DNA of 64,000 nt from Cynocephalus volans (lineage: Eukaryota; Chordata; Mammalia; Dermoptera; Cynocephalidae): positions 115,946,133 through 116,010,132 of the forward strand of contig NC_084463.1 in NCBI RefSeq assembly GCF_027409185.1, in the 5' to 3' direction. The notes beneath the pieces were generated by a model. The model made no database searches and was not told the origin of the DNA. It saw only the letters and a program-made list of their open reading frames with translations. Positions 54,177 through 64,000 of the stretch are shown here, in pieces. A program made the position numbers and the translations under genes. Position 1 is the stretch's first letter. Every line of letters begins with the position of its first letter.

Positions 54177-57100
54177 CTAGAGGAAAGAATAATCAGAGGC
54201 TTATTCTAGTTTCCAAAGCAGCCACTTTTTCCTTCCAGTTTCTATCTTGCTTAATGGGCAAAACTTGGATTTATGAACATCAATTCTGACCAACTTGGGC
54301 TCTAAAAATCTTTCAGGAAGATTCTGTTAAAGCCTGGTGGTCACACTGCCAGTGCTAACAGCATCTGGACCATAGTTCCTGTAAGGCAAGGAAACTGTGA
54401 CAGGGAACGTGCCAGAGCTGCTCTGCACATCTTCTCTTTGTTGGATTTGTTCCAGTATTCTAAAAGGAATGCAATAGAGAGGGTTGAGCCAAAAGAGCAA
54501 AAACCTGAAAGAGCAGTTCTTATTAAAACATACTGCTAAATTTAATGGGAGAGAAATTTTCCCATTTAGAGATTATAGTTTGTATTGGTATTCCTGGAGA
54601 AATACAAATCAGAATTTTATGTAGGAGGATTTCAAAAACAAATATTTCAAAGCAGAAAGACTAGATGATGACATTGATACCATTATTTTGCCTAGGAATT
54701 TCGATTGTGACTTCCTGGGAACTCAAAAGGAGGACATCACTGCTAGCCAGCAATCGAGACAGTCAAGTTAAATACACCTGCCACGTTAGGAGGGAAACCC
54801 AAAGATATTTTGCTGTTTCCCAGTTCTTCTAGGAGCAGGAATCTGAAGCATTGCAGTGAATGCTCTCTCTGCAGCTTTCTGGATAAGTAGCAGAGGGCTC
54901 ATTGACCATCATTAATACGGTGTTCTTGTCTGCAGAAATACAGTGCGTGTCCCCCCTCACCTCCTTGCTACTCTCCAGACTCAAACTTGGCTTTGTGTGG
55001 TGCTTATGAATGAATGAAACCTTGTTGTTCATTACTATGAAACAATATTAAATGTCATGTCAGCTTGAATTTACAGACATGAAATAGCAGCTTCCAGCTC
55101 CAGGAATGATTTCTGCATGTTATACTTAATGCATTATGCAGCAGTAGAGTGCTGATTGCTGTTCAGTCTATTGTTCAATGACCTAGTTCTGTACTGAGCA
55201 TGTTCAGCATTAGATGGAGACACTGAGTGTTCTCTTCTGTAAGATGTTTAGAAACTTGGAAATATTCTTAAAGAGCAAACATACAATTACTTGATAGAGG
55301 TTGTGCCTCATTTGTACAATCTCACTTCATTTGTGCTTTCTAATATGATTATTTTTGAATATCATTATATTTCTATAATTAATTCCCATCAATCAAATCG
55401 TGCAGGAAGTCTTCTAGCTCCCCTTCACCATGGAATATGTTGAAATCTGTGTTGGAAGAAAACACAGCGTAAACCTTGCTTTAATCTAGCACCATTTTTA
55501 TGAAGAAAGATTTGAAACAAAAATTATAATCATGAATTTCTCCAACTGGGTAATGCTAACTACTTTCAATAGCAGTATGTAGAAAAACCTCTGAAATATG
55601 ACACTTATAAAAAACAGAATGAAAATAAAAACCAAATTAAGTATAGTTCCCTAATATCTTCTTATGTGAAAACACTGCTGCACAAGAACAAATTAACCCA
55701 GATGCAGGACAAAACAAAAAGCAACCACAAGCCATGTGGGAGTTTCGCACATTGTAGGGGGAAGGACAGCTGCTTTTAATCAGCCAATTTCTATTTTTGA
55801 GTAGCACTTTTGGTTGTCATGATGTAAAGAAAAAGAATTAAAGTGAAGATGAGTAGTACCAGGGAAAGCAGAATATTCAACCTTTGTTTTATCACATTGT
55901 TTCGCATTTCAAATATTTGCATGTGAATGCTTTTGCTATGTTAAATGCAAAAGGAGTTTTGATGTGACACCTGCAATCGTCTTGGAAGAACAACCTTTAA
56001 CTGTATTTTCATGGGGGGAAAAACAGCTTTCTCTGAAAATCAACAGACCGTGATACCTATCAATATGCATATTTCAAGTATCTTTCTAGTCATTCATTCT
56101 CTTTGATTTTACCAGAAAGTATTCTCAGTAAAAAAAAATAAAGTTCCTGAAAGAATATCAATATTTTGACAAGGAAGGAAAAGAGGGAAAATTACATGCC
56201 ATGGTTTGTAAAATCCTAAGACAACAAAGCTTACATGATGATAATATCTTTTCTTTTATAAAAAAATGAAATGCACTCACAATTCAGTAGTATCATCTTG
56301 TTTTTAATCATAACAAAAAACATTCAGAATACTCAACAACACATTCACAGTGTCTTTGAAGTCATACATTTTTCTGACTTCATTGAAAAAAAAATTCTTC
56401 TGCAGTGATACTTTCCCTATAAAATATCAATATTTTGACAGAGTACAAGTCAAGGAAGAATATCTCATGAAACACTTGTTAAATAGGCAGAAAATAAATC
56501 AATGATAAAAATTGTTTTGGGCAGTGGGTTGCATTTTAAATTTGGTAACATTAAGCACTTGTGTTTGAGATTAAAGAAGGACACTGCAAAGCCATGCCCT
56601 TTCATATAAATTTCCACCTAGCCTCCCAGAAGATTTCCTTCTTTTCTTCAAAGAATAGCTCAGAATATTTATTTGCCAGCCACATAACCATAAGATAAGA
56701 GGGCCTGATGTCTACAAGGTTGATCCAGGCAGCTGAGCTAAGCAAAGATTTTACCAGTGAGATTGAACACAAGCCTAGTAAATACAGGATGTGAACATAG
56801 GCACAGAGAAAAGTACAAAGATATTTTAGTCCCGAGAAGATTAAACTTCTGGCCATTAAGTGCCAATGGTTATGCTCCTATATAGAAGGAATACAGACTG
56901 TAGGTGGCAAGTTCTTAAGTCCAAATTTCCCCACACACTTGAGCCAGCTCTCACAATGTACGTAGCTCCTAAGTAAGAAATTTTGGAAATATAAACAAAA
57001 TACCTCAATGCTAATATAATACCAACCCCTTTGGAAAATTCCATAGTCTTCATGTTGACAGTGAAATGTGCATTTTACATGCAGCAATGTGATCAGACAC

Positions 57101-59337
57101 TTACTTATGCATTGTCAGTCACAAACATGCAGGCAACATAAAAGTTATTGAAAAAAATTAAAGTCGGCTCCACTGTGTTGTAGGACTGTTGGCTCTCTAA
57201 GTGCTTTGAAATTATGATGTATGAGGTAGATGTTGCATATTAAATAAAGATATTTAAATGATAAAGCCCCCTCTAGTGAGAGCTGATGAATGTTAAATGT
57301 TACAAGCCACAAGACAGTAACATCCATCATCTTCACATATTATCAGAGTCAATGATGGGGCAGCCTCACTGATGACAGATAGACTGCTGCATTATTATCC
57401 TTTATTTCCAGAGTCACTGAACAAACCATTCAACTCCTCAGGCATTATTTTTAACTTTGCATTAAATTAGCAACTTTCCCCTCCCTACCATGGCAAGATT
57501 AATCAATTTTGTCTTTGCATCAGTGAGGACAGAGAATGGATTTGGGGTAACTAAAAGAACAGAGGTTTGTTTTCATCTAGGAAAAAAAAATCAACTTCCT
57601 CTTACTGGCAACAAATGTAAAATTGTGATCTGGGGAAAGAACAGCAATGAAACAGTAAGCACACAATAATGGCTTTTCTTTGCACTTAGATAAAAGCTGA
57701 ATTTTTGATGTGCACAGTATATTTTAATAAAATTTTATATACTATGTTTTATACACTTATTGGCTATTCCATAATAATGTGTGTACTAACAGTAAAATTG
57801 CTCTTAAATTTATGTGTGTTATTTATACGTTCCCACGTAACAATGCTTTTTGTTGTAAAAAATATTCTGTTTATTAATATAACTTTACAACCACTGCATC
57901 CAAGATCCGTGGTAAATTAATGACATTTTTATTATTTTATAGTGTCATTAAATTTTTACTGATCACTCCATCAAACAGAGGCAGTAAAGGCCATAATGTA
58001 AACTGGGACACTTAGATCAGGCAGCAGGAAGACATTCCATATAGTCTGAAGAAAACTGCTAGCAATAAATGATATTTATACCATCTTTAAGCATGTGAGA
58101 ATACTTGGATAAGTTTGGCAAAACTGTTTCAGTAGTAGAGTGGATTGTGTACTTAAATAACAGTTTGCTTGCCATCGAGACAAGCCTTTTCCAAACCATA
58201 AGTGAGATGACTGATTGCAGCCATCTCCTGAAAAACAACACATGAAAGGCAATGATGGGCTAGGCACCCTCCCTTCTGGATTGCCAAGACTGACCAGCTT
58301 TCACCATGCTTCAAGTTATTTCAACATGGCCCCCTTTTCTACAAACCAAAATGGAAAATGGCTCACCGTAAGAGGGGCTTTTTGTTTGCTGCTTTACAAA
58401 CAAATATTTTTCATTTAAGTAGACATGTCTAGACAACAGTGTAATATATTTTATTCCAGTGGTCTAAACAAGAGGTACTTTACCAACCTTTATTCAAAAG
58501 CTCATTTCTAGAGCATGTCTGAATATGGGTCATTTATAGCAGCCACAGAACTTACGACTAAGGGGCCATTACCTACACTATAGTTAAAATGGGTAAAAAA
58601 TAATTATCTCATGTTATTTTCATATGTGAAATACATTATAATTTGGATACTGTTTACATGACTCTCTTAAATAAACCTAAATGTGTGCTATTAACTCATT
58701 TCCAAATATTCTATTTCTGTATATAGAAGATAGTAAACAGAAAATTCTACGCTCAATCCTGGTAATCCTGGTGAAATTGTTTCCCTCTCTTCTTTCATTT
58801 TAATTTTACTTTTAAATAAAATAAAATTAGTTGTCAGATTTTCTAAGAGCAATGAGATATAAATGATTAAAAGATAAATAAATATAAGGGAAGCAGTATA
58901 TGTTGGTTAAACAATAGAATGATCCCCTGGTCAGGGCTTGCCGAGTGCTGAGATACAGGAAATCTGCCTTGTTATTATTATTATTTGAAAGGGCTCTGCA
59001 AGAAGAATTTTCCCTAATATCTCAACTCCGTCCAAAAAACAAAAAAAAGAAATTCTTGTTACACATCTTTTACATTGCTTAGCAATTTATTCTTTGAATT
59101 AATTAAATATGCCAATCTCTTATGAAAGGGTAATAGAATAAACTGTTAAACAGAATTATATTAATTTCAGGTTAATTCCTCCTGAGAAATAAGAACATTC
59201 CTAGGGAATATAATCTAGGTGAAACCACACAAACAGAGACATAAGGTGTTTGGTAAACAGGGATCCTTAGGTATGGTAATTCCAATGAAAATAATTTCAC
59301 AAAAGTTTGGGAATACCCAAGCCCAGCAAAGATGGAT

Positions 59338-59430
59338 GTTATGGGCTGAATCGTGTCCCCCCCAAACTTATACATTGAATTCCTGACCCCTAGTAGCTCA
59401 GAATGAGACTGTAATTGGAGATAGGGTAGT
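59338..59430 (+). repeat. MaLR/MLT1-like LTR fragment
   Basis: ATGTTATGGGCTGAATCGTG and TAGCTCAGAATGAGACTGTA, ending GGAGATAGGGTAG, recall the start of an MLT1-type LTR, broken at the poly-T at 59433. Confidence 0.4.
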
Positions 59431-59432
59431 TG

Positions 59433-59560
59433 TTTTTTTTTTTTTTTTAACAGCACGAAACTTTTTATTTTTCAAGTTACAAAACTAAATCATGTATCTA
59501 CATCTCGTTTATTTACGTTTATACATATAAAATTACAAAAAAAAGCCAAGAAGACCTTCA
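59433..59560 (-). repeat. Possible retroposed transcript 3' end
   Basis: A poly-T of about 16 at 59433-59448 is followed by TTTTTATTTTT: on the minus strand an AATAAA lies 15-20 bases before a poly-A. This is the look of a retroposed mRNA 3' end. I do not recognise the source. Confidence 0.3.
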
Positions 59561-59569
59561 TTAAGCTGA

Positions 59570-59920
59570 TGACAGTGGCTTCCTCCGAGTACTGCAGTAG
59601 GACTAGAAGTTTGGAAGAAGGGGGCGATTTAAATTTTTTTCATCTACATCCTGCTATACTTTGAATTTCTTAAAAATAGAAAATACATATATAAATATTA
59701 GCTGTATAATTTTAAAATTAAATTAACTTCTTTTCTTGTTTTGAAATTTTTTTGGCAATTTATTTTTTGAATTATTTATATCATTCCCATACCATATAAT
59801 TCATACATTTAAAGTGTATAATTTAATCATTTTTAGTGTATTCACAGAGTTGGGCAACTATAATCATGATCAATTTAAGAACATTTTCTTCACGCAAAAT
59901 AATGCCATGTATCCTTTATC
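59570..59920 (+). repeat. L1-like 3' sequence, old
   Basis: GACAGTGGCTTCCTCCGAGT and TTCATACATTTAAAGTGTAT, with GTATTCACAGAGTTGGGCAA, recur in old mammalian LINE 3' ends. Assignment is tentative. Confidence 0.35.
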
Positions 59921-60120
59921 TATTTAAGTTTATTTTATTTTGTCAATATACAATGTGGTTGATTATGTGGCCCATTACCGAAACCTCCCTCCCTTCTCCC
60001 TCGCTCCCAACAACCAACCTCATATCTGTTTGCTTGTTGTATCAACTTCAAGGAATTGTGATTGTTGTGTCTTCTTCCCTCCCCGCCAGTTTATTTTTGT
60101 ATTTATTTATTTATTTATTT

Positions 60121-63100
60121 TTAGCTCCCACAAATAAGTGAGAACATGTGGTATTTCTCTTTCTGTGTCTGACTCGTTTCACTTAATATAATTCTCTCAA
60201 GGTCCATCCATGTTGTTGCAAATGGCAGTATTTCATTCTTTTTTTTAGCTGAGTAGTATTCCACTGTGTAGATATACCACATTTTCCATATCCACACATA
60301 CCATTTTTCATAGAGACTGCACCATTTTGCAGTTCCACCAACAGTGTATGAGAGTTCCTTTTTCTCTGCAACCTCTCCAGCACTTATCGTTCACAGTCTT
60401 TTGGATATTACCCATCCTAACTGGAGTGAGATGGTATCTCAGTATGATTTTGATTTGCATTTCCCGAATGCTGACTGATGTTGAGCATTTTTTCATATGT
60501 CTGTTGGCCACTCGTATATCTTCCTTTGAGAAATGCCTGTTTAGCTCTTTTGCCCATTTTTTAATTGGGTTACTTGTTTTTTTGCTGTAAAGTTGTTTCA
60601 GTTCCTTGTATATTCTGGATATTAATCCTTTGTCAGATGCATATTTTGCAAATATTTTCTCCCACTCTGTCAGTTGTCTTTTAACTCTGTTAATTGTTTC
60701 TTTTGCTGTGCAGAAGCTTTTTAGTTTGATATAATTCCATTTGTTTATTTTTCCTTTGTTTGCCCATGCTTTTGGGGTCATATTCATGAAGTCTGTGCCC
60801 AGTTCTACTTCCTGAAGTGTTTCTCTATGTTTTCTTTAAGAAGCTTTATTGTTTCAGGGTGTATATTTAATTCTTTAATCAATTTTGAGTTGATTTTAGT
60901 ATATGGTGAGAGGTATGGGTCTAGTTTCATTCTCCTGCATATGGATATCCAGTTATCCCAGCACCATTTGCTGAAGAGGCAGTCTCTTCCCCAGTGTATA
61001 GGCTTGGTGCCTTTGTCAAAGATCAGATGGCTGTAGGTGTGTGGGTTGATTTCTGGATTCTCTATTCTATTCCACTGATCAGTGTGTCTGTTTTTATGCC
61101 AGTACCATGCTGTTTTGTTATTATACCTTTGTAGTATAGTTAAAAGTCAGGTAGTGTTATGCCTCCAGCTTTATTTTTTTTGCTCAGAATTGCTTTGGCT
61201 GTGCATGGTCTTTTGTTATTCCATATAAATGTCTGGATAGTTTTTTTCCATTTCTGAGAAAAATGTCATTTGAATTTTGATGGGAATTTCATTGAATTTG
61301 TATATCACTTTGGGTAGTATGGACATTTTCACAATGTTGATTCTTCCAATCCAAGAGCATGGGATATCTTTCCATCTTCTTGTGTCCTCTTTAATTTCTC
61401 TCAACAGTAGTTTGTATTTCTCATTGTAGAGATTTTTCACGTCCTTGGTTAACTCTATTACTAAGTATTTTATTTTTTTGGTGGCTATTGTAAATGGGCA
61501 AGCTTTCTTGATTTTTCTTTCTGCACGTTTACTATTGGAGAATAGAAATGTTACTGATTTTTGTGTGTTGATTTTGTATCCTGCTACTTTGCTGAAATCA
61601 TTTATCAACTCCAAGAGTTTTTTGTAGAGGCTTTAGTCTGTTCGATATATAGTATCATGTCATTTGCAAACAGGGGAAGTTTGACTTCATCTTTTCCAAA
61701 CTGGATGTCCTTTATTTCCTTCTCTTCTCTGATTGCTCTGGCTAGTACTGCCAACACTATGTTGAATAGGAGTGGTGAGAGTGGGCATCCTTGTCTAGTT
61801 TCTGTTCTTAAGGGAAAAGCTGAAATATCATTCAGGATGATATTGGCAGTGGGTTTATCATATATGGCTTTAATTATGTTGAGATACTTTCCATCTATAC
61901 CAAACTCGTAGAGAGTCTTTATCATGAACGACTGTTGAATTTTATCAAATGCTTTTTCAGCATCTATAGAGATGATCATATGATCCTTGTGTTTGATTTT
62001 ATTGATATGGTGTATCACATTTATTGATTTGCATATGCTGAACCAACTTTGCATCCCTGGGATGAATCCCACTTGATCATGGTGTATAATTTTGCATATG
62101 TGTTGCTGTATTCTGTTAGCTAGTATTTCATTGAGGATTTTTGTGTCTATGTTCATCAAGTATATTGGCCTGTGGTTTTCTTTTTTTGTTGCATCTTTAC
62201 CTGGTTTTGGTATCAGGGTGATGTTTGCTTCATAGAATGAGTTTGGGAAAATTGCTTCTGTTTCAATCTTTTGGAATAGTTTGTAGAGAATTGGTGTCAA
62301 TTCCTCTTTGAATGTTTGGTAGAATTCTGCTGTGAATCCATCTGGTCCTGGGCTTTTCTTTGTTGGGAGCCTTCTGATAACAGCTTCAATCTCTTTAATT
62401 GTTATTGGTCTGTTCAGGTTTTCTACATGTTCTTGGCTCAGTTTTGGTAGCTTGTGTGTGTCCAGTAATTTATCCATTTCCTCCAGATTTTCAAATTTGT
62501 TGGCATATAGTTGTTTATAGTAGTCTTGAATGATTCCTTGTATTTCAGATGAATCAGTTGTAATATCACCTTTCTCATTTCTAATTTTTGTTATTTGGGT
62601 CTTCTCTCTTCTTTTTTTAGTTAGCCATGCTAATGGTTTGTCAATTTTATTTATCTTTTCAAAAAACCAACTTTTTGATTCGTTGATCTTTTGATTTGTT
62701 TTTTGGTTTTCAATTTCATTCAGTTCTGCTCTGATCGTAATGATTTCTTTCCGTCTGCTAACTTTAGGTTTGGATTGTTCTTGTTTTTCTAGTTCTTTAA
62801 GGTGAAGTGTTAGGTTGTTCACTTGCCATCTTTCTATTCTTCTGAAGTGAGCGTTTAATGCAATAAATTTTCCCCTCAATACTGCTTTTGCAGTATCCCA
62901 CAGGTTTTGGTATGATGTATCATTGTTTTCATTAGTTTCAATAAATTTTTTGATTTCCTGCTTGATTTCTTCTTGGACACATATGTCATTAAGTAGAATG
63001 CTATTTAATTTCTGAAAAAACACATGGGATAATTCCAATTTTTTTGAATTTGTTGAGACTTGATTTGTGACCTAACATGTGATCTATTCTGGAGAATGTT

Positions 63101-63855
63101 CCATGTGCTGATGAGAAGAATGAATATTCTGAGGTAGTTGGATGGAATGTTCTGTAGATATCTGCCAAGTACAATTGGTCTAGAGTGTTGTTTAGAACTT
63201 GTGTTTCTCTGCCAATTCTTTGCCTAGATGATCTGTCCAATATTCATAGTGGGATGATGAGGTCCCCTGCTATTATGGTATTAGTATCTATTTCCTTCTT
63301 TAGGTTTAATAGAGTTTGCTTTACAAATCTGGCTGCTCCAGGCCGAGCCCGTGGTGCACTTGGGAGAGTGCGGCGCTGGGAGCGCAGCAACGCTCCTGCT
63401 GCGGGTTCGGATCCTATATAGGAATGGCCGATGCACTCACTGGCTGAGTACCAGTCATGAAAAAGACAACAAATAAATAAAAATAAAAAAATAAATAAAT
63501 CTGGCTGCTCCAACCTTGGGTGCATACATATTTATGATTGTTATGTCTTCTTGATGGATGAATCCTTTTATCATTATGTAGTGGCCCTCATTATCTTTTT
63601 TTATGAATTTTAGTTTAAAGTCTATTTTATCACATATAAGAATAACAACTCCAGCTTGTTTTTCATTTCTGTTTGCATGGTAAATCTTTTTCCATCCTTT
63701 CACTCTTAGTTTATGTGAGTCTTTATAGGTGAGGTGGGTCTCTTGAAGGCAGCATAGAGTTGGATCCTCCTTTTTAATCCAGTCAGTCAGTCTGTGTCTT
63801 TTGATTGGGGAATTTAATCCTTTTACATTAAGAGTTGTTATTGAAAAGTGTTGAT
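60121..63855 (-). pseudogene. L1 ORF2, decayed and SINE-interrupted
   Basis: The order is intact but broken into several frames. The endonuclease is at 63855-63244 (TLCCLQETHLTYKDSHKL, HYIMIKGFIHQEDITII). The linker and RT are at 63240-61605 ([40 protein letters not shown]). C-terminal parts are at 61614-61216 and 60787-60121. The RT catalytic FADD reads FAND at 61659-61670, so the first catalytic Asp is lost. The SINE at 63341-63496 splits the endonuclease. Confidence 0.85.
63341..63496 (+). mobile_element. tRNA-Ile-like SINE (CYN-type, colugo)
   Basis: A 156-bp SINE begins GGCCGAGCCCGTGGTGCACT. It has Pol III box A TGGTGCACTTGG (63352-63363) and box B GGTTCGGATCC (63404-63414), closes its tRNA-like domain at GGAATGGCC near 63429, then has a second partial unit (CACTCACTGGCTGAGTACCA, GTCATGAAAAAGACAA) and an AAATAAATA-rich tail. 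Direct repeats AAATCTGGCTGCTCCA flank it (63325-63340, 63497-63512). From memory this is the colugo CYN SINE design. The perfect 16-bp duplication shows a fairly recent insertion into the L1. Confidence 0.8.
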
Positions 63856-64000
63856 AACTCCTAGCACTTTATTGATTTTTGTTTGGATGTCTTAAGTGTC
63901 TTTTGTTCTTTTCTTTCTGATTTACTGTTTGTCTTCTGTATTTGTTGGTTCCTTGGGTTGTAGATAAACTTTTTTTTCTCTTCATTTTTGGCATTTTTAT

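Larger units (their letters stand above)
54177..64000 (-). other. SOX6: SOX6 intron upstream of the 54-kb exon (partial)
   Basis: The intron enters from the right edge and ends at the CTAG acceptor at 54177. From 54177 to about 59330 I see no clear repeat or exon, an unusually repeat-poor stretch that includes motif groups near 55880-55952 and the block 57260-57480. From 59340 the sequence is LTR/L1-derived. Confidence 0.85.
59928..64000 (-). mobile_element. Older L1 copy running off the right edge
   Basis: Read on the minus strand: A-rich 3' end (AAATAAAATAAAC) at about 59928, a 3' UTR with pyrimidine-rich CCTCCCTCCCTTCTCCCTCG on the plus strand, ORF2 ending at TAA 60123-60121, and ORF2 text back to about 63855. 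Beyond that is sequence upstream of ORF2, to the window edge. It belongs to a family close to the L1 at 46355 but has frameshifts and stops. A SINE is inserted at 63341. Confidence 0.88.

Noticed and set aside
63341..63430. Functional tRNA gene
   Set aside because: The tRNA-like part has a disrupted cloverleaf, is joined to SINE sequence with an A-rich tail and has target duplications.

Overview
This is mammalian nuclear DNA: AT-rich, mostly non-coding, with canonical GT-AG introns and many old repeats (MIR, L2, L3/CR1, MaLR, L1). The one real gene is the 3' end of SOX6, a SoxD-group HMG-box transcription factor, on the minus strand. Four coding segments join in phase and give the C-terminal 287 residues: 54068-54176, 23752-23985, 20989-21205 and 8789-9092. 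A repeat-poor 3' UTR of about 6.3 kb then runs down to about 2435. A tRNA-Ile-like SINE at 63341-63496 resembles, from memory, the CYN SINEs of colugos (Dermoptera), so a colugo such as Galeopterus is my best guess for the host. That is an inference, not a search result.

Layout, left to right. 1-2434: sequence downstream of SOX6 with an old MIR and an L2/L3-like remnant. 2435-8788: SOX6 3' UTR, with a poly(A) signal near 2451 and a cluster of miR-499/miR-208 and miR-219 seed matches. 8789-9092: last coding segment. 9093-20988: intron with many MIRs, a nearly complete L2 (about 12150-14990), an L3/CR1 tail and two opposed L1 3' ends. 20989-21205 and 23752-23985: the two exons that split the HMG box. 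23986-54067: a 30-kb intron holding a decayed L1 (about 30030-33560), a small palindromic MITE, a MaLR element with two LTRs (39762-42402) and a young 5'-inverted L1 (46355-49989). 54068-54176: an upstream SOX6 coding exon. 54177-64000: intron, ending in a minus-strand L1 that runs off the window and carries the SINE.

I see no operon, CRISPR array, defence system or other gene cluster, and no convincing new protein-coding gene. The most useful observations are the density of microRNA sites in the SOX6 3' UTR, the twin-primed L1 whose reverse-transcriptase frame is still open, the MaLR element with a composite 5' LTR, and the nested SINE that points to the host order.
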